Notes under the pieces: generated by a model | What the model saw: only the letters and a program-made list of their open reading frames with translations | Database searches by the model: none | Told to the model about the DNA's origin: nothing | Shown here: one piece after another, positions 37,979-47,407 of the stretch | How positions within the stretch are numbered: position 1 is the first letter of the stretch | Layout: every line of letters begins with the position of its first letter | Program-made: the position numbers and the translations under genes | Source of the DNA: Arthrobacter sp. Hiyo8 | Lineage (GTDB): Bacteria; Actinomycetota; Actinomycetes; Actinomycetales; Micrococcaceae | DNA: 64,000 nt | Direction: 5' to 3' | NCBI GenBank assembly: GCA_001549895.1 | Contig: AP014719.1 | Location: 2,046,001 to 2,110,000 of the forward strand

Positions 37979-38170
37979 AACGCCCGCTCACAAACAAGTG
38001 CCCCCAGCCGGACGCCCGCTCACAAACAACCGTCCCGAGCCGGACGCCCGCTCACAAACAACCGCCCCGAGCCGGACGCCCGCTCACATCATCTGCAAGG
38101 GGGTTCCGCCGTTTGGCCATTAAGGTGAGCGAGCGTCCGCCAAAAGGGACATATAGGTGAGCGAGCGTCC
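37979..38170. repeat. 32-bp-period inverted repeat cluster, locus 2
   Basis: ACGCCCGCTCAC occurs with its A at 37980, 38012, 38044 and 38076, a strict 32-bp step. Units 2 and 3 are nearly identical over the full 32 bp. GGTGAGCGAGCGTCC then occurs inverted at 38124-38138 and 38156-38170, again 32 bp apart. The spacer between the inverted copies (GCCAAAAGGGACATATAG) resembles that at the first locus (GCCCAAAAGACCACATAG). No coding sequence. Confidence 0.8.
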
Positions 38171-38186
38171 GGGGGGACGATAAGAA

Positions 38187-38216
38187 AGCGGCCGGCGGGA
38201 TATCCCGCCGGCCGCT
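38187..38216. terminator. 30-bp perfect palindrome between convergent genes
   Basis: The arms at 38187-38201 and 38202-38216 are perfectly complementary (AGCGGCCGGCGGGAT and its complement). The site separates the SSI-like gene from the convergent subtilase gene and may terminate both. Confidence 0.75.
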
Positions 38217-38249
38217 GCCTCGCATATCTGTCAGACCATTAATGCCGCG

Positions 38250-41200
38250 CTACGGCGCGTTGTTTGACTGGTCCTCCCCCGCGTTCTGCAGTTTGCCCTT
38301 GCCATGTTCGCCTTCCTGGTCATCGTTCGGCACCACGGACACGGTGCCGCTTGCCGAGACCAGGACGGACACAAACGTCGGCGCGCTGGTGCCGTCAAAA
38401 GTGAGTCGGCCGATGTAGGAACCCGGAGTCAGGTTGTTCCACGCGAAACTGAGCTTCCCGGATTTGCCGTTCTTCATCTTGATCGGGTTGGGCGTAACCG
38501 TGGCGTTGGCGTGACCGTGGCGTTGCCTTGGTTCGCGCCCAGGATCGCGGCGTCAACGCTGGCCTTGGTGGGCCGGTTGTTAGGGCTTGCATATAGGTTC
38601 GCGATGATGGTGTACGTTCCAGGCTGGGGGTTGTCGAGCGAGAGCGACTCACTGGCACTCGGTGTCGCTGCCGTGAACAACTGGCCCGACGGCGACAGGA
38701 CATACAGATCGAAATCCGCCGTGGGATCGGAGGAAATCACCGAGAACTTCGCGAACGCCGTTCCGGGCGGAACCGTGGCGGTCTTGACGAAGTTCGAGGC
38801 GTTGTTCGCAACAGCCACGGGACCCGGAACAAGTTCCGCGGCCGAGGAATCAGCCTTGGAAAGACCGTCAATGGTCACAGCAGTGGGTGAGTCGGAACCG
38901 GAAACGATGTTGATGTCCGCCGATCCGCTTGCCTCCTGGGACGTGAAGGCGACGCTCTTGGAGGCCAGCACCGACTGCGGACGGACCGCAATTGGAGAGA
39001 CCACCGACTTGTTGGCACCTTCCCACTTCAGCGATCCCATCGCGAAAGTACCCAGTGCGGCCGTCTTGTTTTCGAAGGTCACCTTGAAGGTCTTCTTCTG
39101 GCCGACTTCGTTGAAGTTCAGCACGGACGGAGTGACCTTGACGTCAACGCCGGGGACATTGACTGTGGCCCGGTATTGTCCCGGAGTCAGGGCGGTGACG
39201 GTGCGGGTGACCTCGATCTTGCCCGCGAGGTTACCCAGGGCGAACGAGGGGAGGTTCATGTCGCGGGGCAGTGTCGAGCCCAGCCCGGCTTGCCGAGATC
39301 GACGCCGGTACCCTGGATGAACTTCAGGTAGTCCTCGGTTCCGGCATCGTAGACCAGGCCCGGTTCCAGCACGCTGGCAGGGTTCATTTCTCCCGCACCG
39401 GTGGCGAAGACGTCCTGGTTCTTGCTTCCGTCGGCCAGCTTGACGTCACTCGCCGTCGTCATCATGGCCGACTTGACCGTCGCAGGGGACCAATCGGGAT
39501 TCTTCGCCAGGATCAAGGCTCCGAAACCTGCAATGTGCGGGGACGCCATGGAGGTACCGGACATGAATCCGTACTCATCACCTTTGCTGCCGATCGGCGA
39601 AACACCCGCGAGCACCGCAACGCCGGGAGCCGAGACGTCCGGCTTGAGGAGATCCGAATCGGTGGCGAGGAGCGGGCCGCGGGAGGAGAATCCGGCGATC
39701 TGCGGCTGGGCCTCGAGCGGAAGCCCAGTGGTGTCGTGGTCAACCAGGGAAACAGTAAGTGCCGGTTGGCCCCGACCTTGTCCTTGATGGCCTGCGAGGC
39801 GGGAGGATTCACGTGGACAGTAGGCACCGCGTGCTTGTCCGTGTCCAAGGAGGAACTGGTGAGGTTCACCAGGATCATGCCCACGCCGCCACCGCGGAGC
39901 ACCTCGGCGCTCTTCGCGACGCGGTCAACCACTCCACGGTCACACACCACTACCTTGCCGGCGATTTTCGCCGGGTCCAGGGACCCAGGCGCGCAAAGTG
40001 CCGCGTTACCGGCGCCTGACGCGGCGTTTGCGGAAAGCACGACGCCGGCCCCGCTCACCTGGTGGTTCATGATGCTGGCTCCGCGGAACTTGGTGCCGTC
40101 GGAGAATTCGACCGTTCCCTGGAGTTCCTGGGAGAAGGAGGTAGCCGCAACCGTGGTCATCCAGGGTGCGCCGTGGTTGACGGTGCTGGCCTGAGGTCCC
40201 GAGTTACCGGCGGATGCCGCCACAAAGATGCCGGCCGACGCAGCAGAGAGGAACGCGAGCGAAACCGGGTCGGTAGTGGTGTCCGTGGCGCCGGAAATGG
40301 AGTAATTCAGGACGTCCACGCCGTCGGCGATGGCCTGGTCAATGGCGGCGATGGCCGCGGAACTGTAGCAACCGCCCGTATTGGGGTCGGTGTCTTCCCA
40401 GCACACCTTGTAGATGGAGAGCTTGGCAGCTGGTGCCACGCCGCTCGTCTTGCCGAAGCTCCGGCCATCCACGAACGTTTCCACGCCAGGGTTGCCGGCG
40501 GCGGTGCTGGCCGTGTGCGTACCGTGGCTCACGACGTCGATGGGCGAGATTTGTTCCTGGGGTGCCCGTTGGGCTGGCGGAACCGTCTGGAGGAAGGCAT
40601 CTGCGAAGTAGTGGGCGGCGAGGACTTTGGAATTGCAGGCAGTTCCGTCAAAGGCCGCTCCGGTGTCGGTGCCTTTCTGGCACTCGCCGACGAAGGTGTC
40701 TCCGTTGGCCTTCAGCATGGCGATCTTGCCGTCACTCGTGCGGTACGGGATGCCCACCTGGGGGTCCCCGACCAGCGGCTGGACGGGATCCCCGGCGAAG
40801 AACTTGCTTGTGGGCGTGTAGCCGGTGTCGATGACACCCACCACGGTGCCCTTGCCGGCCTGGTCCTGGCCGCCGAACTGGGTATTCCAAGCACCATTCG
40901 GTCCGCTGAGGTTGAGGAAATCGGTGGTGGAGTAGTCAGGAGCAGACTGCGTGTCCGGGGCCACGAGGAGAACATCGGGATTCTTCGCGAGATTGACCGC
41001 CTGGTTCGCGGAAAGCGTGGCGCTAAAGCCGTTGATGGCTGTGGTGTAGTCGCGGTTGATGGTTACGCTCTGCTGCTTGGCCACGTCCTGCTGCTTCTGC
41101 TGCAAGTGGGCCTGGTACTGCTTCACTTCGGCCTTGCCGACATCCAGTTTCTTGCCCGCCTGCGGCTTGGTGGGCACATAGCCGGGGGTTCCGCCGTCGT

Positions 41201-41450
41201 AAGTGGCCGCTGGCTTCTCTGCCAGCACCACAACGTAACGGCCATCCTGGTAAGACTTGGGGTCGACATTGCGGGCAACTCCCGCGGCCGTTGATCCGAG
41301 GACCGTTGAACCGGAAGCGGGCGCTGCTTGTGCGGGTGTCAACGCCACCGAGGAGAGCAGAACCGGTAATCCGACGGCTAGCGCCGCAGCTTTTCGAAGC
41401 CCCCCGCTTCCAATGAAGCTCTTTCCTTGTGAATTCACGAGTGATTGCAC
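38250..41450 (-). CDS. Secreted S8 family serine peptidase (subtilase)
   Basis: About 1065 aa. A signal peptide ending VALTPAQA is followed by an inhibitor I9-type propeptide (DGRYVVVLAEKPAATYDG). The catalytic triad is Asp in GVIDTGYTP (about residue 205), His in SHGTHTAS (about 308) and Ser in SGTSMASPHIAG (about 630). A PA-domain insert (KIAGKVVVCDRGVVDRVAKS) and fibronectin-type C-terminal domains (TVTPSVLNFNEVGQKKTFKV-like) follow. Frameshifts lie near 39765, 39285 and 38505. The start is GTG 41450. It is an extracellular protease facing two SSI-like genes. Confidence 0.88.
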
Positions 41451-41633
41451 CTTTCCGGGCGATCGTGGCGGTCATGTCAAGATCAATCAACAAAGGATGG
41501 GCACCGATTGACAGTTCTTGTAATCAGGTAAAGCCCAGCCGATTCATAGAGTACAGAGCGATAGTCGAATATGACATAGGACACATTTCACGTTTTTTGT
41601 CATGTCATTCGGCATCAGAATACATCCGCACGC

Positions 41634-41672
41634 AGCAGCGGCACGCCCCGTCGGAAGGGGACGTGCCCGCTG
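41634..41672. terminator. Hairpin between the DUF1540 and subtilase genes
   Basis: CAGCGGCACGCCCC pairs with GGGGACGTGCCCGCTG with small bulges around GTCGGAA. It lies just after the DUF1540 stop on the minus strand and upstream of the subtilase, so it could terminate the former. Confidence 0.5.
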
Positions 41673-41716
41673 TGCGGATATTCAAATATTCAGGCGAAGA
41701 CGGACTGAAAGGCGCC

Positions 41717-42007
41717 TCAGGCGTGCTGGTACGTCAAGCAATCAGCCGCTTCGGCACCGGGGCCGATCCGGACATCGTGGGCCTCGCACATGAGGTTGTT
41801 GTTGTGGGTGCATTCCGAGCGCTGGCAGGCACCGACATGCGCCAGGACTTTGGGGAGTCCTCCCATGAGCGTGGTGTCAATGAAGGTGGCGCAGGATGCG
41901 TGGTCCGCGGTTCCGCCAATGGTGATCCCGAAGGCAGTGCAGCCATGATGGTTGAATCCACAGCTGCCAACGCTGCAGGCGGATACTTCGGCGACGTGTT
42001 CGGTCAT
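41717..42007 (-). CDS. Two-domain DUF1540 protein (Cys-rich)
   Basis: Intact, 96 aa. Two copies of the DUF1540 pattern are seen: VSACSVGSCGFNHHGCTAFG, then ITIGG, and VGACQRSECTHNNNLMCEAH, then DVRIG. Each has the CxxxxCxxnxxxxC spacing, with a further Cys 10-13 residues on. The cysteines and histidines suggest zinc or another metal; the family has no proven function. It is monocistronic, preceded by GGAGGAGC at the start. Confidence 0.8.
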   Translation of the reverse strand: MTEHVAEVSACSVGSCGFNHHGCTAFGITIGGTADHASCATFIDTTLMGGLPKVLAHVGACQRSECTHNNNLMCEAHDVRIGPGAEAADCLTYQHA

Positions 42008-42141
42008 TGCTCCTCCTGGTGGACGGGGAATTTCCTGGACAGTAATTCCAAGCTACTCCCGAATACGCGCCTTTAACCCGGAGGATTAGCGCATTTGCGC
42101 GTACCCTATTGCGCTCAACGTGGCGCCGGCGGCAGGCCGCG

Positions 42142-42326
42142 CTAGGAATGGATCCCTCGCAACGCGTCGCTGATTTTGGCCCTCGTCGAAGCATCCGGCG
42201 GGACGGAAATGCGGTTTTCCGGGCCGCCCGGTCCGCCATGATCCTTTGGAAAACCATCCTCCCCAGGCCGGCAAATACAGCGGCAAGGACCACGGGCAAA
42301 ACCATCGACTTAGCGTTCTCGGCCAT
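42142..42326 (-). CDS. Small single-pass membrane protein, about 61 aa
   Basis: MAENAKSMVLPVVLAAVFAG, then LGRMVFQRIMADRAAR; after one lost G near 42215 (GCCCGGAAAACC for expected GCCCGGGAAAACC) it reads ENRISVPPDASTRAK, ISDALRGIHS and stops at 42142. One membrane helix lies at about residues 8-25, followed by a basic tail. The two halves fit each other well although no single frame is open. Function unknown. Confidence 0.5.
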
Positions 42327-42356
42327 GCCGCAATCCTAGTGAGCCAAACCACCTCC

Positions 42357-42423
42357 GGCCAGAGCCGCCGTCGTTCGGTGGCCAGAGCCGCCGTCGTTCA
42401 TCCAAAACCCCCGACGACGGCGG
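42357..42423. repeat. 20-bp direct repeat with inverted arm upstream of purS
   Basis: GGCCAGAGCCGCCGTCGTTC is present at 42357-42376 and again at 42380-42399. GACGACGGCGG at 42413-42423 is nearly complementary to its right half, so a hairpin is possible. The gap from 42327 to 42678 holds this repeat, the purS leader and no gene that I can see. Confidence 0.6.
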
Positions 42424-42635
42424 GGCGCCGCCGCGAATTGGCGCGTACCTTTTGCTTGGTAGCCACCTCTTCACCGATCTCCCGCAAATAGGGTATGTAG
42501 CGATTTGGCCGGTAGAATGGGCATGCAAGCTCGCGGAGCGCCCCCCTTATTCCGTAAGACCCTGCCGTTAAACACTGTTGCTGAACACTGTTTGGAGGCA
42601 GTTCCGGCGTGAGACGGCACCACTCCGCGGCAGCC

Positions 42636-42655
42636 TTTAACCAAGGTTTAACCAA
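42636..42655. promoter_or_regulatory. Tandem TTTAACCAA boxes before purS
   Basis: TTTAACCAA lies at 42636-42644 and 42647-42655, an 11-bp step (one helical turn). It is 24 bp upstream of the purS start and may bind a regulator of purine genes; no known factor is assigned. Confidence 0.4.
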
Positions 42656-42678
42656 CGCTCACGCACAGGAGTTACCGG

Positions 42679-42930
42679 ATGCCCCGGATCGTCGTCGACG
42701 TCATGCCCAAGCCCGAGATTCTGGACCCTCAGGGGAAGGCCATCGTGGGCGCACTGCCCCGCCTCGGCTTCACCAGCTTTAGCGCTGTCCGCCAAGGCAA
42801 GCGCTTCGAACTGACCGTTGACGGCGAGGTGACCGATGCCATCCTCGCCCAAGCCCGTGAGGCCGCCGAGACCCTGCTGTCCAACCCGGTGATCGAAGAC
42901 GTCGTCAACGTCGAGGTCGTCGAGGCCTGA
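42679..42930 (+). CDS. purS: Phosphoribosylformylglycinamidine synthase subunit PurS
   Basis: Intact, 83 aa. [20 protein letters not shown], then [20 protein letters not shown] and RFELTVDGE match PurS. With PurQ and PurL it forms the FGAM synthase complex of purine synthesis, in which PurS bridges the two and aids ammonia transfer. It leads the purSQL operon, 1 base before purQ. Confidence 0.94.
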   Translation: MPRIVVDVMPKPEILDPQGKAIVGALPRLGFTSFSAVRQGKRFELTVDGEVTDAILAQAREAAETLLSNPVIEDVVNVEVVEA

Positions 42931-42931
42931 C

Positions 42932-43687
42932 ATGACTGAACTTCCTTTGATCGGCGGAGCCCCCGTGGCCGTCGAACCCCATTTGGCCGGGGCCAAAATC
43001 GGCGTCGTCACCTTCCCTGGCACCCTTGACGACCGCGACGCCGCCCGTGCGGTCCGCCTCGCAGGCGGCACCGCCGTCGCACTTTGGCATGCGGACACAC
43101 AGCTGGCCGACGTGGACGCCGTGGTCATCCCGGGCGGATTCTCCTATGGCGACTACCTGCGGGCAGGCGCGATTTCGCGCTTCGCTCCGCTGATGTCCCG
43201 CATCATCGATGCCGCCAACAGCGACGCCAAGCTGCCCGTGCTGGGTATTTGCAACGGTTTCCAGATCCTGACCGAGTCGCACCTGCTCCCGGGCTCCATG
43301 ATCAAGAACGACCACTTGAAGTTCTTGTGCCGCGACCAGGTGCTGCGCGTCGAGAACAACAAGACCTTGTGGACCGCGGATTACGAGGCTGGCGAGGAAA
43401 TCACGGTTCCGCTGAAGAACCAGGATGGCCAGTACATCGCCGACGACAAGACCCTGGACGCCCTTGAGGCCGAAGGCCGCGTCGTGTTCCGCTACGTCGG
43501 CTGGAACCCGAACGGTTCACGCCGCGACATCGCCGGCATCAGCAACGCCGCCGGCAACGTAGTGGGCCTCATGCCTCACCCCGAGCACGCGGTGGAGCCC
43601 GGATTCGGTCCGGAGTCCAACGCCGGCACGGATGGCTTGGGCTTCTTCACTTCCGTCCTGAACAAGATCGTGGGAGGCGCACAGTGA
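42932..43687 (+). CDS. purQ: Phosphoribosylformylglycinamidine synthase subunit PurQ
   Basis: Intact, 251 aa. It is the glutaminase subunit. The class I amidotransferase Cys is in [17 protein letters not shown]; the His/Glu pair is in [12 protein letters not shown]. The opening [20 protein letters not shown] and [17 protein letters not shown] are typical of PurQ. It overlaps purL by 4 bases (GTGA). Confidence 0.95.
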   Translation: MTELPLIGGAPVAVEPHLAGAKIGVVTFPGTLDDRDAARAVRLAGGTAVALWHADTQLADVDAVVIPGGFSYGDYLRAGAISRFAPLMSRIIDAANSDAKLPVLGICNGFQILTESHLLPGSMIKNDHLKFLCRDQVLRVENNKTLWTADYEAGEEITVPLKNQDGQYIADDKTLDALEAEGRVVFRYVGWNPNGSRRDIAGISNAAGNVVGLMPHPEHAVEPGFGPESNAGTDGLGFFTSVLNKIVGGAQ

Positions 43688-45999
43688 CCACCTCAGCTGA
43701 AACCGTCGGCAAGAAGTTCAACATCGACACCGTCGAGAACGCCGCGAAGACCCCGGACACCGAGCTTCCCTGGGCCGAGCTCGGATTGAAGCAGAACGAG
43801 TTCGACGAGGTCGTCAAGGTCCTGGGCCGCCGCCCCACGGGCGCCGAACTCGCCATGTACTCCGTCATGTGGAGCGAGCACTGCTCCTACAAGTCTTCGA
43901 AGAACCACCTGCGCCAGTTCGGCGAAAAGGTGACCGAGGAGATGAAGAAGGACATGCTCGTGGGCATCGGCGAAAATGCCGGCGTCACCAACCTGGGCGA
44001 CGGCTGGGCCGTGACGTTCAAGATCGAGTCCCACAACTCGCCGTCGTTCGTGGAGCCCTACCAGGGTGCGGCGACCGGCATCGGCGGCATTGTCCGCGAC
44101 ATCATCTCGATGGGCGCCCGCCCGGTCGCCGTGATGGACCCGCTGCGATTCGGCGCCATCGACCACCCGGACACCGCCCGCGTCATGCACGGTGCCGTTG
44201 CCGGCATCGGTGGCTACGGCAACTCGCTGGGCCTGCCGAACATCGGCGGTGAAATGGTGTTCGACTCCGTGTACCAGGGCAACCCGCTGGTCAACGCGCT
44301 GGCAGTCGGCGTCATGCGCCACGAAGACATCCGCCTGGCCAACGCGTCCGGCAAGGGCAACAAGGTTGTCCTGTTCGGTGCGCGCACCGGCGGCGACGGC
44401 ATTGGTGGCGCCTCGGTGCTGGCCTCGGAGTCCTTCGACGACACCAAGCCTTCCAAGCGCCCCGCCGTCCAGGTAGGCGACCCGTTCGCCGAAAAGGTGC
44501 TCATCGAGTGCTGCCTGGAGCTGTTCAAGGGTTCTCTCGTTGAGGGTATCCAGGACCTCGGCGCGGCAGGTATCTCCTGCGCCACGTCCGAGCTCGCTTC
44601 CAACGGCGACGGCGGCATGCAGGTTGAGCTGACTTCCGTGCTGCTCCGCGACCCCACCCTGACCCGGGCGAAATCCTGATGTCCGAGTCGCAGGAACGCA
44701 TGATGGCCGTTGTCACGCCGGAGAACATCACCGCGTTTGAAGCGGTCATGGACAAGTGGGCCGTGGAGTACTCCTGGCTGGGCGAAGTGACCGACACCGG
44801 CCGCCTCATCATCACGTGGGAAGGCGAAGTCATTGTCGACGTCGACCCGCGCACCGTTGCCCACGACGGTCCGGTCTACGACCGCCCGTTTGCCCGCCCC
44901 TCATGGCAGGATTCCGTCCAGGCCGATACCTTCACGGGCTCCGTGCAGGACGCCGGCCGCCCCTCCACTTCCGGGGAACTGGCTGCCGCCATCACCGAGC
45001 TCATTGCTTCGCCGAACATGTGCAGCAAGGCCTGGATCACCAAGCAGTACGACCGCTACGTCGGCGGCAACACCGCCATGGCGTTCCCGGACGACGCCGG
45101 CGTGGTCCGCGTGGACGAGGAAACCGGCTTGGGCGTGGCCCTGGCCACCGATGCCAACGGCCGCTACACCTACCTCGATCCGTACCACGGCGCACAGCTG
45201 GCACTGGCCGAGGCGTACCGGAACGTCGCCACCTCCGGCGCCGTCCCGATGGCCGTCAGCGACTGCCTGAACTTCGGTTCCCCCGAGGACCCCGACGTCA
45301 TGTGGCAGCTGGCCGAGTCCATTCGTGGCCTGTCGGACGCGTGCATGGAACTGGGCGTCCCGGTCACCGGCGGCAACGTCTCGCTGTACAACCAGACCGG
45401 TACCGTGCCGATCCACCCTCTCCCGTGGTTGCCGTGCTGGGCAAGCTCGACGACGTCGCGCGCCGCACGCCGTCGGGCTGGAAGGAAGATGGCCAGGCCA
45501 TCTACCTCCTGGGCACCACGGCCGCGGAACTGGACGGTTCCGAATGGTCCAACCTGCGCGGACACCTCGGCGGCTTGCCGCCGAAGGTTGACCTGTCCAT
45601 CGAGCGCCAGCTCGGCGAGATCCTCATCAACGCCTCGCGCGACGGCATGATCGACGCCGCGCACGACCTCTCCGAGGGCGGCCTTGCCGCTGCGCTGGTG
45701 GAGTCCGCACTCCGCTACGGCGTCGGCGCCCGGATTGCGCTGGACGAACTCGTGGAGCGCGACGGCGTGGACCTGTTCACCGCGTTGTTCTCCGAGTCCC
45801 AGGGCCGGGCCATCGTGTCCGTTCCGCGCTCCGAGGAAATCCGCTTCAAGGACATGTGCACGGCCGCGGCTTCGCCCACCTCCGGATCGGCGTCGTCGAC
45901 GCTGCCGGCGGCAAGCTGGAGATCAACGGCGTGGACGAGCTCTCCTTGGACGCTCTCAACGAAGCCCACGAGGCCACCCTGCCGAAGTACTTCGGCTAA
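43684..45999 (+). CDS. purL: Phosphoribosylformylglycinamidine synthase subunit PurL
   Basis: About 772 aa from GTG 43684. It is the synthetase subunit that uses ATP and ammonia on [80 protein letters not shown] and [14 protein letters not shown] are standard blocks. Frameshifts lie near 44667 (CTGACCCGGGC for CTGACCCCGGGC), 45418 (CACCCTCT for CACCCCTCT) and 45881 (GCGGCTTC for GCGGGCTTC). The end is [16 protein letters not shown]. This essential gene is a good proof that the shifts are not real mutations. Confidence 0.95.
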
Positions 46000-46010
46000 G
46001 CCTGGACCCC

Positions 46011-46073
46011 CAACGCGGGGTCACTTACGGCCCAAGAATCCCCTCGGGATGGGCCGTAGGTGACCCCGCGTTG
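46011..46073. repeat. Long hairpin after purL (23-bp arms)
   Basis: Arms at 46011-46033 and 46051-46073 pair over 23 positions with one G-U mismatch around a 17-base loop. It begins 12 bases after the purL stop and meets the DUF503 gene from the other side, so it may terminate both. In size it resembles the hairpins at 5389 and 59417. Confidence 0.7.
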
Positions 46074-46078
46074 TGTTT

Positions 46079-46372
46079 TCAGTCTTCGCTGTGGAGTTCC
46101 CGGCGTCGGGCGCTCAGGAGCTCCAGTTCCGGGCGTGCTGCAACGAAGCGTTCGACGGCGTCGAACACCTCGACGAGATGCGCCCGGTCTGCCGCCACTG
46201 CCCCCGCGCCGATGAGTACACGGCGATGCTGGTCCAAATGCCCGGTCTCGGCGGCAGAGACTTCGAAACGCCGTTTCAACTCGGCGATCAGCGGACGCAC
46301 GAGGGAACGTTTCTCCTTCAGGCTGTGCACCTCGCCGAGGAGGATGTCGAACTCAATCCACGCGATCCACAT
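46079..46372 (-). CDS. DUF503 family protein
   Basis: 97 aa when started at ATG 46372: MWIAWIEFDILLGEVHSLKE, then KRSLVRPLIAELKRRFEVSA is the DUF503 core, and the C-terminus reads LVEVFDAVERFVAARPELEL. The longer frame to 46429 lacks a good ribosome site. The family is a small ferredoxin-like fold of unknown role, often near rbfA/truB in other bacteria, but not here. Confidence 0.82.
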   Translation of the reverse strand: MWIAWIEFDILLGEVHSLKEKRSLVRPLIAELKRRFEVSAAETGHLDQHRRVLIGAGAVAADRAHLVEVFDAVERFVAARPELELLSARRRELHSED

Positions 46373-46454
46373 GCGCCCATCGTATCCAGTAGTCCGCGCG
46401 CCCTCCCGCTTCGGAGCCCACGGTGGCAAGATAAGGGCAGACTAAAGGAGCTCC

Positions 46455-47311
46455 ATGGGCGCGGACGATCATACGAACAAGGCCGGCAACGCAGTATCCC
46501 GGGGTGCCGATTCGGTGGGTGACGCCGTAGACGATGCGAAGGATTCACGCACCGTCAGGGTAGTGGCACGGGCCGGGTTCGTCGCCTTAGGGCTGATACA
46601 CCTCCTGATCGGGATCATCGCCTTGGGGATCGCGCTGGGCGCATCCGGCCAAGCCGACCAAAGCGGTGCGGTCAGCCAACTGGCCGCCACGCCTGGCGGC
46701 GTCGTCCTGTTATGGGCGGGACTAGTGGCCTGCGGTGTCCTCGCGCTCTACATGGCGAGCGACGCCGTGATGGGGTGGAGCGGGGGTGGCAGCTCGAAGC
46801 CCTGGATGAATCGGCTCAAGGCAGCCGGGCAGGCGATCGTCTTCGCTGTTGCCGCGGTGACCTTCGGAAGCTTCGCGCTCAGCCGTCCGAGCAGCAGCAG
46901 CGAGAAATCCCGCTCGACCAGTGCAGACCTCATGTCCAGCACTCCGGGAACTGTCCTCTTGGTGATCATCGGAGTGGCGTTGCTGGCGGCTGCCGGCACC
47001 TACGTCTTCCTGGGGATCACACGCAGGTACGAAAAGAACCTGAGGGGAAAACCGTCGGGAGCCTTGGGAGATGCGTTCACGGTGCTTGGAGTAGTGGGCT
47101 ATTGCGCAAAAGGGGTGGCGCTTGGCGCCGTCGGCTTGCTCATCCTGATTGCCACGGCGGAGCACGACCCCTCCCAACAAGGCGGCCTCGACTCCGCACT
47201 CAAGGCCTTCCTGAAACAGCCCTTTGGCGGATGGGTGCTCGGGTTCGTCAGCCTCGGACTGATGGCCTACGGCGTCTACTCCTTGTTCCGTTCCGTTACC
47301 AGCGGCTCTGA
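46455..47311 (+). CDS. DUF1206 multi-pass membrane protein
   Basis: About 285 aa. After a soluble stretch (MGADDHTNKAGNAVSRGADS) there are six hydrophobic segments in three repeats of the DUF1206 pair: ARAGFVALGLIHLLIGIIAL, VLLWAGLVACGVLALYMASD, MNRLKAAGQAIVFAVAAVTF, TVLLVIIGVALLAAAGTYVF and so on. One frameshift near 47290 (TTCCGTTCCG for expected TTCCGTTCCCG) restores the usual short end FRSRYQRL at 47311. Function unknown; widespread in actinobacteria. Confidence 0.78.
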
Positions 47312-47344
47312 CGGCGGGCCCAACCTTCGCGTGGTGGCCAGAAA

Positions 47345-47396
47345 CGCCCGACGGCGGCCCCACCAAAGGTGGGAACCGCCGTCGGGCGCTTTTTTA
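47345..47396 (+). terminator. Strong terminator between DUF1206 and ngcG
   Basis: 13-bp outer arms (47345-47357 and 47376-47388) enclose an inner CCCACC/GGTGGG stem and are followed by seven T. It serves the convergent genes on both sides. Confidence 0.88.
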
Positions 47397-47407
47397 GCCA
47401 GGTTGTG

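Noticed and set aside
40062..41294. 410-aa plus-strand frame opposite the subtilase gene
   Set aside because: Mirror of the catalytic domain of the protease; Gly/Val/Arg-rich with no ribosome site or motif.
43684..45999. purL as a pseudogene or several split genes
   Set aside because: Each break is repaired by adding one C or G in a run, all motifs stay in order, and the gene is needed together with intact purS and purQ.
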